Below the pieces are notes generated by a model that was not told the origin of the DNA, searched no databases, and saw nothing but the letters and a program-made list of their open reading frames with translations. From Stramonita haemastoma (taxonomy: Eukaryota; Mollusca; Gastropoda; Neogastropoda; Muricidae), in assembly GCA_030674155.1 (NCBI GenBank), contig CM060320.1:11072803-11092802 (forward strand): a DNA stretch of 20,000 nucleotides, given 5' to 3'. This document shows, one piece after another, positions 1 through 8,020 of the stretch (positions are counted from its first letter, which is position 1; each line of letters opens with the position of its first letter). The translations under genes and the position numbers were made by a program.

Positions 1-140
1 ACTTAAAGTTGACCTGGGAGACAGTAAAAATTCACCACTCCTAATTCACCAGACACTCCCAGATTCGAACTCACGACTCCATGGACTCAAGGGATTGAAG
101 TCGAGCGGTCTTAACCCCTCGGCCGGCTATAGCGTCTGTC
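1..140 (-). repeat. tRNA-derived SINE fragment, family E, cut by window edge
   Basis: Read on the minus strand, this begins with a tRNA-like head. It has a box-A-like GGCCGAGGGGTTAAGACC, a long variable-arm region as in Leu/Ser tRNAs, and a box B GAGTTCGAATCTGGG. A body with TTTACTGTCTCCCAGGTCA follows. The same head and body recur at 1365-1600, which supports an interspersed repeat rather than a tRNA gene. I recall similar elements as common in molluscs; that is from memory. The 3' part lies beyond position 1. Confidence 0.7.
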
Positions 141-214
141 ATCGTTGATAACAATCATCACCATCCTCTATCTCTCCACACACGATGAGGAGAGGCAGAT
201 GCATGGGTTGATAA

Positions 215-590
215 AAAAGGATGTGGTCTAGAGGTAACGCGCCTGTCTAGAACACTGGAAGTCATGAATTCGATCCCCGTTTGAACCTATGTTTTTTTCC
301 CGGCCACAAGACCTTGAGTGTTGGTCTGAGTGCTAGTCTTTCTTAGTAAGATGATGATCCGAGGTCTCGTGTGCAATACGCATTTAGTGCACCTACAAGA
401 ACCCACACAAGATGGTTGTCCCCGGCGAAATCCTGAAGAAAAAAAGCCGCTTTAGTAGTCAAACAAATGCACGTGCATATTGTTTTCTTATCAAGTGGAT
501 GGCATCTATAGACAACGCGCTTTGCCTGAAACAGCTCGACTTTTTACGCAGAGAAATCTGACACAACAAAAAGTTGTGTACAATAGGAAA
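215..590 (+). repeat. tRNA-derived SINE, family B, copy 1
   Basis: The head (GTGGTCTAGAGGTAACGCG as box A; TTCGATCCCCG as box B) is followed by a body containing CTAGTCTTTCTTAGTAAGATG, CCGAGGTCTCGTGTG and GAACCCACACAAGATGG, ending in ACGCAGAGAAATCTG. The order matches the copies at 6338-6745, 12590-12950 and 14575-14965. This copy is diverged and partly deleted near 470-530. Confidence 0.85.
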
Positions 591-594
591 GAGC

Positions 595-655
595 ACACGT
601 CAGCATACAATGCAACACAATACAACATTACACAGCGCAACGCAGTACAACTGGT
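595..655. repeat. Degenerate pentanucleotide repeat
   Basis: This stretch reads as imperfect 5-mers of the ACAAT/ACAAC/ACAGC type. It shares the 5-bp rhythm of the array at 815-1072 but on the opposite strand sense. No coding signal was seen. Confidence 0.5.
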
Positions 656-814
656 AGGTAGGAAGTGTGTGTCGCTTGATGCAGCCTCATGAATGACTTT
701 GTCAGAGAGGTCACCCAAGCAGAGAAAAATAATTTTTTGAGGCTAGGACTGCTGTGCGGTAAGCAAAGCGTTGTTTTGTAATGTGCCACACTTACACCGT
801 GCCTCACCCAATGT

Positions 815-1072
815 GCTGTGCTGTACCGTGCTGTGCTGTACCGTGCTGTGCTGTACTGTGCTGTACTCTGCTGTGCTGTACCGTGCTGTGCTGTACTGTG
901 CTGTACTCTGCTGTGCTGTACCGTGCTGTGCTGTACTGTGCTGTACTCTGCTGTGCTGTACCGTGCTGTGCTGTACTGTGCTGTACTCTGCTGTGCTGTA
1001 CCGTGCTGTGCTGTACGTGCTGTGCTGTACTGCGCCGTGCTGTGCTGTACCGTGCTGTGCTGTGTTGTGTTG
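815..1072 (+). repeat. Minisatellite with perfect 40-bp higher-order unit
   Basis: From about 841 four 10-mers repeat in strict order: ccgtgctgtg, ctgtactgtg, ctgtactctg, ctgtgctgta. This 40-bp unit runs just over four times without a mismatch, to about 1013, then decays. The underlying element is a 5-bp CTGTG/CTGTA motif. Because 40 is not a multiple of 3 and the motif has no stop, several overlapping frames are open. Their Cys/Ala/Val/Leu-rich translations are artefacts. Confidence 0.92.
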
Positions 1073-1364
1073 TTACATTAATAAGAAACAAACACCCATT
1101 TTACTGCACACTTCCATCAACACAATTGCCCCCTTCCCTCCCCGTCCCTCTGTGGTCGGCGGGGCTATAAACAATGTCTGATGGGATTGGATTTAGGGCA
1201 TAAGTCTCTTCTCCCTTCTGTCTCAACATCCAGAGGAATGTTGGGGTACTGAACTTGCACTGAATTTCTAATGCCGTGTCTCTTGAGCAAGTTGACCCCA
1301 GAGGAGCCCATCCCTCTCTGGTACGGGTGCATGCTAGGTATGTTCGTGTTTCCGTCACCCATCA

Positions 1365-1600
1365 AACAGTGACACGAATGACGGGATTTTTAACGTGCAT
1401 ATTTGATCTTCTGTCTATACACACGAAAAGGATTAAGGCAACGTCAGGTCTGCGCTTTAAGCTGATCCGGGAGATAGTAAAACTTCCTTCTCTTTATTCC
1501 CCAGACGCCACTGCGATTGTTCGAACCAACGACTTGGTGGACCCCCGGGATTGAAGTCAAACGTACTTAACCACTCAGTTACAGTGTAGCAATAGGAGTA
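1365..1600 (-). repeat. tRNA-derived SINE, family E, fuller copy
   Basis: On the minus strand a head with box A TAACTGAGTGGTTAAGTACG and box B TTGGTTCGAACAATCG leads into a body with GGAAGTTTTACTATCTCCC. It ends with a segment that reads, on the plus strand, ACGGGATTTTTAACGTGCAT and ATTTGATCTTCTG. Head and body match the fragment at 1-140. The 200 bases just before it (about 1150-1360) show no supported gene. Confidence 0.75.
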
Positions 1601-1752
1601 AAACCGAAGCTGAGGTGTTGATGCTGATCGGGAAAACAAAAGTGATTTGTCTGGCTGTAACATTTCTTTTGGTCCCCCTGTGTGTGTGTGACTTAAAACG
1701 TTACCTCACACAGTGCCATGTGAGTTGTTACGTAAGCAAAGATGAAGGACGT

Positions 1753-1758
<6 letters not shown>

Positions 1759-1820
<62 letters not shown>
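1759..1820. repeat. (GA)n microsatellite
   Basis: About 30 uninterrupted GA units. The surrounding stretch 1600-2130 holds no recognisable gene. A weak acceptor-like tract (TTGTTTTGAATAG, ending at 2134) could mark the 5' edge of the first bZIP exon seen here. Confidence 0.95.
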
Positions 1821-1824
<4 letters not shown>

Positions 1825-2146
1825 GCAGTAGGTCTTTGCATGTTTGTTTCCTGTTACTTATTGTAGTTCCTCTTTAGGGGTCTCTGGTTGTGACTGTATT
1901 TTTTTTTCTAACATAGACGGTAGCCTCTGCCGTAGCTTAGTTATCACATACAGTTAGAAACTGTTGTTGGAAAACTCGAATCATTCAACTTTTGCTGTTT
2001 TAGGTGGTTGTTGTTGTTGTTGATGATGATGGGTCCCTTTGTCGGCATTACCGATTGCAGAGCGGTGTTGGCCGCAGAAACGGATAACGCCCAAAGACTT
2101 GAATGATGTAGGATGTTGTCGTTGTTTTGAATAGGGGGCAATTCCC

Positions 2147-2251
2147 ATGGCTGAGGGTTGGAAGCAAGAACTGCGTGATCAGATCCTAAGGAGAAGAACG
2201 GAAGCCGGCAAACCTCTGACTGTGGAACTGTCGCCCCAGCCTGACTACAAG
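2147..2251 (+). CDS. bZIP copy 1, first coding exon (35 codons)
   Basis: The ATG at 2147 sits in a fair context (cccATGg) and opens 35 codons, MAEGWKQELRDQ through VELSPQPDYK. They end at a GT donor (CAAG|GTTTGT, 2252). The exon ends in phase 0, as required by the next exon. The ELRDQILRRR...KPLTVEL pattern loosely recalls the segment before the basic region in ATF3/JDP2 proteins (KEELK...LEVKL). That likeness is weak, so the exon is assigned mainly by position, phase, open frame and donor. An acceptor-like AG at 2133-2134 allows an upstream non-coding exon. The glutamate/arginine run that follows in the open frame is an intronic GA repeat, not protein. No equivalent exon was found for copy 2. 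Confidence 0.65.
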
Positions 2252-2256
2252 GTTTG

Positions 2257-2261
2257 TCTAG

Positions 2262-2354
<93 letters not shown>
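2257..2354. repeat. Interrupted (GA)n in intron 1
   Basis: GA units with AAGAG and GGAAAAG interruptions, beginning a few bases after the splice donor. In the open frame they translate to Arg/Glu runs that would be misread as a continuation of exon 1. Confidence 0.95.
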
Positions 2355-2359
<5 letters not shown>

Positions 2360-2454
2360 AATGAAGTGTCCAGTGGTAGCCGAAGGCAACATGCCAGTTT
2401 TTGTTCAGGGCATTCTACACTTGACCATATTTTCCCTCTTCACTGTAAAATAGG

Positions 2455-2700
2455 CCATTTTCTCTCACAGAAAAAGACGTTTTTAATTGATTATATGAAA
2501 AAGCATTCGATTATGTGAAAAGAACATTCTTATGGCAGAAACTTTTGAGTCATGTAGAAGGTTCAATATTAAAAATCTTCAAAGACATGTATAGTAAACC
2601 AAAGTCGTGTGTTTAAAAAGGAGACAGTTTTTCAAATTGTTTTTTAAAAAATGTACCACATGCGTTCATCAGGGTGACACACTTTTATTTTATTTATTTT
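2455..2700 (+). mobile_element. Decayed LINE reverse-transcriptase fragment in intron 1
   Basis: Plus-strand translation gives EKAFDYVKRTFLWQKLL, then KIFKDMYSKPKSCV and, in another frame, CVHQGDTLLFYLF. These match the order of RT signatures in non-LTR elements: F-x-D-x-x-K-A-F-D, a K-x-M-Y block, and G-V-R-Q-G-D-x-L-S-P-x-L-F. Frames change at least twice and a stop follows KSCV, so it is dead. It is a different family from the minus-strand fragment at 3390-3850. It lies wholly in intron 1 of bZIP copy 1. Confidence 0.75.
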
Positions 2701-2702
2701 TA

Positions 2703-2890
2703 TTTTTATTCTTTTATATCGAGGATGACAGAATAAGCAATCATGTGCTTTTTTTCATCCGGTCCCCGTGTGTATGCAGTTTTGTAAATATTGTCATCTG
2801 TTCCCACCGGCACACGATGGCCTACTCTTACGAAAAGCGGAACAGGATTTAACGTGTGCGCAAGGTGTTCTGCGTGCGTTCGCACACTTT
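2703..2890 (-). repeat. SINE family A, 5'-truncated (head missing)
   Basis: The plus strand shows the family A tail and body: TTTTATATCGAGGATGACAG, CCGGTCCCCGTGTGTATGC, GTTCCCACCGGCACACGATG and GAAAAGCGGAACAGGATTTA, ending near CGTTCGCACAC. Fuller copies (9860-10225, 11341-11712, 19470-19835) continue into a tRNA head on the minus strand. This copy stops at about 2887 before the head. Confidence 0.85.
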
Positions 2891-2965
2891 AACACAGTAC
2901 ATATGAAATGTGTGTGTTTTTTCTTCATGCCTTCTACTTTTCATCGCTCTATACTGTGTGTGCAG

Positions 2966-3073
2966 CTGACCACCAGAGAGATGGAGAGGAGGGAGCGGCG
3001 GAAAGAGCAGAACAGACGAGCGGCCGTTAAAAGCCGGGCCAAAAAAAAATCAGAGCTGCAAGTTTTACGTCAG
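2966..3073 (+). CDS. bZIP copy 1, basic-region exon (108 bp)
   Basis: This is the DNA-binding half of a bZIP factor. A TGTGTGCAG acceptor (AG 2964-2965) and a CAG|GTACAA donor (3074) bound exactly 36 codons, phase 0 at both ends. To my knowledge FOS/ATF3-type genes have a basic-region exon of this size and phase. The basic region reads ERRKEQNRRAAVKSRAKKK and fits the family signature N-x2-A-A-x2-[CS]-R at predicted protein residues 51-59. The first zipper leucine (residue 69) is 10 residues after the signature Arg, the normal spacing. All key DNA-contact positions (Asn51, Ala54, Ala55, Ser58, Arg59) are present. It would bind AP-1/CRE-like sites as a dimer in the nucleus. It is closest in style to BATF/ATF3/FOS; the exact orthologue cannot be fixed by eye. 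Confidence 0.93.
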
Positions 3074-3075
3074 GT

Positions 3076-3300
3076 ACAATAACAATAAGGACAATAGCAA
3101 CAACGATAAGAACGACAACAACGATAAAAACGGCAATAACAACAACAAAAATCAGCAACATCAATAATGAACAGAGGTGCAAAAAAATGCCGAACCAGGA
3201 TATAAAAAAAAAAGTCCGTAGCGGAGATTGTACATCAGATACAGCAACAACAACAATATTATTAAAAACAAGAACAATTATAAAAACAATAAAAACAAAG
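3076..3300. repeat. A-rich CAA/ACAATA simple sequence in intron 2
   Basis: Two blocks (about 3076-3170 and 3235-3300) of AACAACGATAA and AACAATAA-like units follow the exon 2 donor. The minus-strand reading frame across them is a low-complexity Val/Ile product and is not a gene. Confidence 0.8.
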
Positions 3301-3389
3301 CTGTTGATTGGTGGTCTACAGTAACACATCTGTATAGAAGTTGATAATTCACGGTGCCCATGCTTGCAGGTGCTCTTTATGTAATGAAG

Positions 3390-3850
3390 CATCAGAAGAT
3401 TGTCTAAAGTTGTGCCGCCTTTTGCAAAGCTTCCACTGTTTCAGATAACAGAATAATATCAGCAGCAAGCAGGAGAATAAACCACAATGAGGGATCATGA
3501 AGAAAAGTTGCAACATTTCTGCCATTTGTAATAACGTCCATGGCAAGTTCAGTGATAAAAGTAAAACAAAACAATAAAGGACAGAATATGTCACTCTGTT
3601 TAACCCCAGTTATACAGTTAATTAAGTCTCTTAATCTTGCACCACATTGAATCCTGCATTTCACATTCTGAAGCATTGCTTTTAAATGTCGTAGTAGTTT
3701 ATCTTTCACACTATTTTTTATGTGAATGGGCAAAAATAAATTCCTGTTGATAAAGTCAAAAGCCTTTTCAAAATCAATAAAAGCTATATATAACTTCCAA
3801 TTAAAAGCAAACTGCTTCTGAAAAAATGCAAGGAGAGTAAACAAAGAAAG
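3390..3850 (-). mobile_element. Decayed LINE reverse-transcriptase fragment in intron 2
   Basis: The minus-strand translation contains AFIDFEKAFDFINRNLF, KAMLQNVKCRIQCGARLRD, INCITGVKQSDIFCPLLF and LLAADIILLSE. These are RT motifs in the expected order for a non-LTR element: a D-F-E-K-A-F-D block, a G-V-K-Q-x-D-x-x-x-P-L-L-F block, and the catalytic block. The usual x-A-D-D catalytic pair reads A-A-D, so the first catalytic aspartate is lost. The frame is open for about 150 codons but lacks both ends. It is inserted antisense to the bZIP gene. Confidence 0.85.
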
Positions 3851-3914
3851 AGAGACAGACAAGACAGAAAGACAGAGATATTTCACTCAGTAACTACATC
3901 TTCCTTCATTGCAG

Positions 3915-5453
3915 AAATACAAGGAGGGTCTGGAGCACAGGAGATCCCTGCACAGAGACAACAAAGCCCTCCAGAAGCTTGTGGAATACTACAAGGCATC
4001 TCTGCAGTCCCATAGGTGTGCCAGCTATCAGCTGTCCTTGCGGGCCTCAGCAACGAACAGGACACCACGGCAGCTAGCTGATCCAGCGCTGGGAGCTCCC
4101 AGGTCTGACCCGCAGTCAGGGTGTGGTGATTACAGTCAGCCTCTGGAGGGTCAGCAGGCCGGGGGTATGTGTCAGCATCAGAGACTGCAGCCAGCAGCTG
4201 GAGAAGGGCTCTCCTCATCACTGCAGCACAGCCAACTGGAGAACTTTCCTCTGTCAGAATGTGTACATCAGCCACAAGAAGATGATATGTTTATGTCGGT
4301 ACGTGACCAGCATGGACAGTGCCAGCCACAGCAAGAGATACTCGGAGCACCTCGTCACCACCTACAACAAAATGACCATCTCCTGGGGCCCAGACAACAA
4401 CCACAGCATCAGCAACAAAAACAACCACAGCAGCAGCAACAACAACAACAACAACAGCAGCAGCAGCAACAACAACAACAGCAACAACAGCAGCAACAAC
4501 AACAACAACAGCAGCAGCAACAGCAGCAGCAGCGCCCAGAAAACCTGCTCTCAGTTCCTCAACAAAGGCAACCACAACAAATGACTTGTCATATGGAGCT
4601 GTACAGTACAGTGCAACAGCAGCAAGAAAACTGCTTCCCTTTGCATACACAGCAGCGTGAGAATTGTCTCATAGAGCAGCAGCAGCAGCAGCAGCAGCAT
4701 CAACAACAACTGCAACAACAACAGCTCAAGAAGCAGGCAGATTTTGTGTACTTGTCATGGCAACATCAACAGCAAAACCAAGATGATAACTTGCCGTTAG
4801 TTTCACAGCTGCAGCAGCAAGAGGAGCAGAAACAGCAGCATCAGCACCAACAACAACCGCAGCAGCAGCAGCATCAACCGAAGCAGCAGCAGCAGCAGCA
4901 ACAACAACCGCAGCAGCAGCAGCAGCAATGCATAGCTCCAGATCTGCACTGCCACCACCACCAGCAGCACCAACCACAGCTGCAGGAGCAAAGGTGGGAG
5001 TTATGGTCGCCTCCCTCGACAGCAGCCTCCAAACATCCAACAGGCCTCGCAGACATCACGCAGTCACCTCAGCCAACTTCTCCACCCTTCGTCTCCCTGG
5101 CTTCAGCAGCTGCAGCTGGACAAAACATTCCAACGTTTCTACTCAGTCATATAAACACTCCTGCTATCTCCCTACCCGCTGCTGGTCAGGAGGGTGGGAC
5201 AGTTCAACTCCTGTCTAGCCAGGCTTCTGCCATGATGGTCAGTCCTGCTGCCTCGACTGCTTCGTGTATTCCATCCACGTGTGTGGATAGTGAGCCACCA
5301 GGTCCTGGTTTCCCTACACCGTCTGTTGACCCCTTTGTGTCTGAAACCTCGGGGTCACTGCTCCTTCCATTTGTTTCCCCAACACCTGCCTCCTCCTCAT
5401 GTGAGGAGAGAGTAGATGGGGGAAGGGGGGGCCTCCATTCAGTCCCCCTCTGA
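3915..5453 (+). CDS. bZIP copy 1, last exon: zipper, polyQ and Q/P/S-rich tail
   Basis: After the acceptor CTTCCTTCATTGCAG (AG 3913-3914) a phase-0 frame runs to a TGA at 5451-5453 (512 codons). The first 35 residues finish the zipper. In FOS register the d positions after Leu69 are Gly76, Leu83, Leu90 and Tyr97, then His104 and Cys106 (LQSHRC), the H..C mark found after FOS/ATF3/BATF zippers. Asn87 occupies an a position, which is typical. A linker with SGCGDYSQPLEGQQAGG follows. Next comes a Gln-rich domain (35 consecutive Gln at residues 243-277, with further Q/H tracts to about position 4926), then a Pro/Ser/Thr/Ala-rich tail. This is the composition of a transactivation domain. The stop at 5453 is probably not the natural end (see 5416-5604). 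As read, the three exons give about 583 residues, longer than typical ATF3, JDP2 or BATF proteins. Confidence 0.88.
   Translation, partial: KYKEGLEHRRSLHRDNKALQKLVEYYKASLQSHRCASYQLSLRASATNRTPRQLADPALGAPRSDPQSGCGDYSQPLEGQQAGGMCQHQRLQPAAGEGLSSSLQHSQLENFPLSECVHQPQEDDMFMSVRDQHGQCQPQQEILGAPRHHLQQNDHLLGPRQQPQHQQQKQPQQQQQQQQQQQQQQQQQQQQQQQQQQQQQQQQQQQRPENLLSVPQQRQPQQMTCHMELYSTVQQQQENCFPLHTQQRENCLIEQQQQQQQHQQQLQQQQLKKQADFVYLSWQHQQQNQDDNLPLVSQLQQQEEQKQQHQHQQQPQQQQHQPKQQQQQQQQPQQQQQQCIAPDLHCHHHQQHQPQLQEQRWELWSPPSTAASKHPTGLADITQSPQPTSPPFVSLASAAAAGQNIPTFLLSHINTPAISLPAAGQEGGTVQLLSSQASAMMVSPAASTASCIPSTCVDSEPPGPGFPTPSVDPFVSETSGSLLLPFVSPTPASSSCEERVDGGRGGLHSVPL
4428..4532 (+). repeat. CAG/CAA tract coding 35 consecutive glutamines
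   Basis: It is a mixed CAG and CAA run, not a pure CAG array, so it should be more stable in replication than pure CAG. It lies inside the last exon of bZIP copy 1. Shorter CAG/CAA and CAT-containing Q/H tracts continue at about 4674-4740 and 4805-4926. Other frames across it are open as Asn/Ser and, antisense, Ala/Val/Leu products; these are artefacts. Confidence 0.95.
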
Positions 5454-5604
5454 GGAGGATGCTGACATGGACCACAGTCTGGGCTTGGGGCTGCTGGAAG
5501 ACTCAGAGCTCCCATTTGGCCTACTGGAGGCAGGGCAAGATGAGAACTCTTCTTCTGCCCTGTCCTCAGAGTTTTTGAAATATTTGGACAGGGAATACAT
5601 CTGA
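5416..5604 (+). CDS. bZIP copy 1, displaced C-terminal segment (out of frame)
   Basis: Directly after the G7 run at 5425-5431 a different frame encodes an acidic, hydrophobic-rich segment. It includes SPSEEDADMDHS, LEDSELPFGLLEAGQ and SSEFLKYLDREYI and stops at 5602-5604. The composition (alternating acidic residues and Leu/Phe) looks like an acidic activation motif and a real protein end, not random sequence. The main frame (3915-5453) would enter it if one G of the G7 run were absent; the joined protein would be about 633 residues. The cause could be an assembly or sequencing error in the homopolymer, a frameshift allele, or a real truncation. It could also start at its own ATG (5416), but a 62-residue separate product is less likely. 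Confidence 0.7.
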   Translation: MGEGGASIQSPSEEDADMDHSLGLGLLEDSELPFGLLEAGQDENSSSALSSEFLKYLDREYI

Positions 5605-5665
5605 CTTTTGAGGGTTCTCACCCCCCTCCCCTGGAAACAAGCCTATTTTTATAGGATAAAAGGAG

Positions 5666-5713
<48 letters not shown>

Positions 5714-6336
5714 TTTAGGGGAAAAGTGTGTAGAATCCTGGCTTTCTGCTGTTGGTTAAATCCATTCAGGAGATGATTCCCTATGCTTAACTAAGGCACC
5801 ATCATGGGGAAAGGTAGTGAGGAATCTTCCAGACTGTAGGTCAGGGCAACACTGATCTCAAAACGGATCGTCTGTCACCGTTGACAGAACGTGTTAAATG
5901 CTTGACCCAACCTTTCGAAAGATATGAAATATATCGTGTTCCGTTTCAAACGAACTGATCATTTTCTCCAGTCCAATCAGTGCTCAGCTTGAAGCTTATG
6001 CTCATTTTGCGCGCGTGAGCATGTTTGCCTTGTTTATGTGAATGAAACACTGGAGTTTGTAGCGACCTGTACTTTTTGTGCCTTACAACCATTTTGTGCG
6101 GCAGTTCATCCTTTTCACACTGACAGGTCTAAACGAACTAGTTTGAACTGTTCGACTGAATTGTAAAGTCGGAAAGGATAGTGTATCACTAGCTTTACAA
6201 GCTTTACTTTAAAAAAAAAAAAATCCTTTTCTTTGTTTTGTTTTGCTTTGTTTTGGTTTTCCCCATTTTCTTTTTTAATGTAACCAATTTGATTTTGTTG
6301 TTTGATTTGAGCTGGCTAAAAATTGTATTGTAAAAA
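5605..6336 (+). other. 3' flank / probable 3' UTR of bZIP copy 1
   Basis: There is no further coding signal. A (TG)n tract of about 21 units lies at 5671-5712. The segment from about 5720 to 5790 (GGCTTTCTGCTGTTGG, AGATGATTCCCTATGCTTAA) recurs with high similarity at about 19925-20000, marking it as part of the duplicated unit. No clear AATAAA signal was seen close to the stop. The rest (5800-6336) is unassigned and holds nothing recognisable. Confidence 0.6.
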
Positions 6337-6337
6337 T

Positions 6338-6472
6338 GGATCGGTGGTCTAGGTGGTAACGCGCCTTGCCTAGAAAGCAAAAAGCCCGGGTCGGAGTGTG
6401 CGGGGTTCGTACCCGTTTGGACCCAAAACTTTTTCCCCATCCATTAGACCCTGAGTGGTGGTCTGGGCGCTA

Positions 6473-6503
<31 letters not shown>

Positions 6504-6745
6504 CGTGTGTAACACATCACTATTTAGCGCACGTAAAAGAACCCACGGCAACAAGGGGGTTGTCCCTGGCAAAATTCTGTAGAAAAAAAGCCACTCTGAT
6601 AGGGAAACAAATACAGTTGCATGCAGGAAAAAGAAAAAAAATGGGTAGGCGCTGCACATGTGGCGACGCGCTCTCCCCGGGGAGAGCAGCCCGAATTTCA
6701 CGCAGAGAAATCTGCTGTGATATAAAGTGATACAAAATACAAAAA
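6338..6745 (+). repeat. SINE family B, near-complete copy
   Basis: This is the best plus-strand copy. Box A is GGTGGTCTAGGTGGTAACGC; box B is GGGGTTCGTACCCG. The core CTTTCGGATGAGACGATAAA with CCGAGGTCCCGTGTG follows. The tail contains GAACCCACGGCAACAAGG, CTGTAGAAAAAAAGCCAC and CACGCAGAGAAATCTGC. No protein is coded. Confidence 0.9.
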
Positions 6746-6857
6746 AATATTGTACACATAAACCAAACATGTCAGCTTTGATCCCTTAAATTTGTGCAGA
6801 CGAGTGCGAGGCCCGTTTACTTCTATGGTTGTTGCAAAAAGTGCATTGCAATGGTTG

Positions 6858-7082
6858 TTAGCAGAAAAACTTTGCACTGTATGATGTTTTCTGTACTTTT
6901 TTCTCTGCTAGATCTGCTAGTTTTCCCAGTACTGGATACATTTGTTGCCTAACTATAGGACCATAATTATCTAGTCCCACTCTGAAGTAGCCATTTTCGC
7001 CTTTGGGATTTTTACATCTGAATGTGAAAAGTGTAAAAGGTTTTGTCGATATTCTGGGTATGCTTTTGTATATTGCTTTCAT
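6858..7082 (-). other. Unrecognised 74-codon open frame
   Basis: The minus-strand frame contains FRCKNPKGENGYFRVGLDNY and GPIVRQQMYPVLGKLADLAE, which is not low complexity and has a balanced composition. I do not recognise it. No splice or start evidence supports a gene, and its upstream end abuts a (TA)n tract. It may be a fragment of a host gene or a mobile-element protein, or chance. Confidence 0.25.
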
Positions 7083-7119
7083 CTTTTGAATGGACTGACC
7101 TTTGTGAGTTGATTAGAGG

Positions 7120-7120
<1 letters not shown>

Positions 7121-7191
<71 letters not shown>
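7121..7191. repeat. (TA)n microsatellite
   Basis: About 35 perfect TA units, able to extrude a cruciform and often polymorphic. The following 7192-7430 is AT-rich sequence with no supported feature. Confidence 0.97.
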
Positions 7192-7193
<2 letters not shown>

Positions 7194-7432
7194 CCAGGGT
7201 AAGGGATTTTCAACTTTTTCTTTGTGCTTTATCCATTTACTTAATAATATGTGTGAGATTACATGATTTTTAAAGTTTCCATTTCCTTTTATCAAATCAA
7301 AAGCTTTCAACTTTATATAAAAAGATAACAACCCCAAAAATAGGCAAAGGTAACAGATAACCATAGGCAAACTGCTTACTGAGTTAGTGATCACCCTGTT
7401 TTAGTTCCTTTCTATCTTAACATTCTGTAATG

Positions 7433-8020
7433 ACTGATAGTAATGACAGATTCTAATGACAGATTCTAATGACAAATAGTAATGACAGATTCTAATGACA
7501 GATAGTAAAAATGACAGATTATAATGACAAAGTAATGACAGATTCTAATGACAGAGTGTAATGAAATATTATAATGACAGATAGTAATGACATATTATAA
7601 CGACAGATAGTAATGACAGATTCTAATGACAGTAATAACATATTATAATGACAGATAGTAATGACAGATAGTAGTGGCAGGTAGTAATGACAGATAGTAG
7701 TGGCAGGTAGTAATGACATATTATAATGACAGATAGTAATGACAGATAGTAATGACAGATAGTAATGACAGATTATAATGACAGATAGTAATGACAGATT
7801 ATAATGACAGATAGTAATGACAGATTATAATGACATATAGTAATGATAGATTATAATAACATAGTAATGACAGATTATGAGATAGTAATGACAGATAGTA
7901 ATGACAAATTATAATGACAGATAGTAATGACAGATTATAATGACATAGTGACAGATTATGATGACATAGTAATGACAGATGATAATGACAGATAGTAATG
8001 GCAGATAGTAATGACAGACT
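7433..8020 (+). repeat. 13-bp minisatellite, two alternating unit types
   Basis: About 45 tandem units of GATAGTAATGACA and GATTATAATGACA, differing at two bases, with shorter decayed units. In 7740-7960 the two types often alternate, giving a 26-bp higher-order period. There are no unique spacers of constant length, so it is not a CRISPR array. Minus-strand frames read as Ser/Leu/Ile/Cys/His repeats and are not genes. Confidence 0.93.

Noticed and set aside
771..1181. Long overlapping Cys/Leu/Val-rich open frames
   Set aside because: They are translations of the 5/10/40-bp array, open in several frames and on both strands.
1615..1866. A frame starting MLMLIGKTKVICLAVTFLLV that resembles a signal peptide
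   Set aside because: It runs straight into a GA repeat, with no splice donor or conserved mature region identified.
4299..4304. GTACGT, a donor-like site inside the last exon of copy 1
   Set aside because: The frame continues openly for over 1 kb with coherent Q-rich content, and no matching acceptor is needed. Alternative splicing here cannot be excluded.
4123..4584. A second open frame (Asn/Ser-rich) overlapping the polyQ exon
   Set aside because: CAG/CAA repeats contain no stops in alternative frames. However, the copy 2 tail follows this same frame after its one-base shift.
5401..5442. A mini-intron (GTGAGG…CATTCAG) that might restore the copy 1 frame
   Set aside because: Its 42 bp is a multiple of three, so removing it leaves the frame unchanged and still meets the TGA; it is also very short for an intron.
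7433..8020. CRISPR-like regular repeats
   Set aside because: The unit is 13 bp with no unique spacers, and the setting is eukaryotic.
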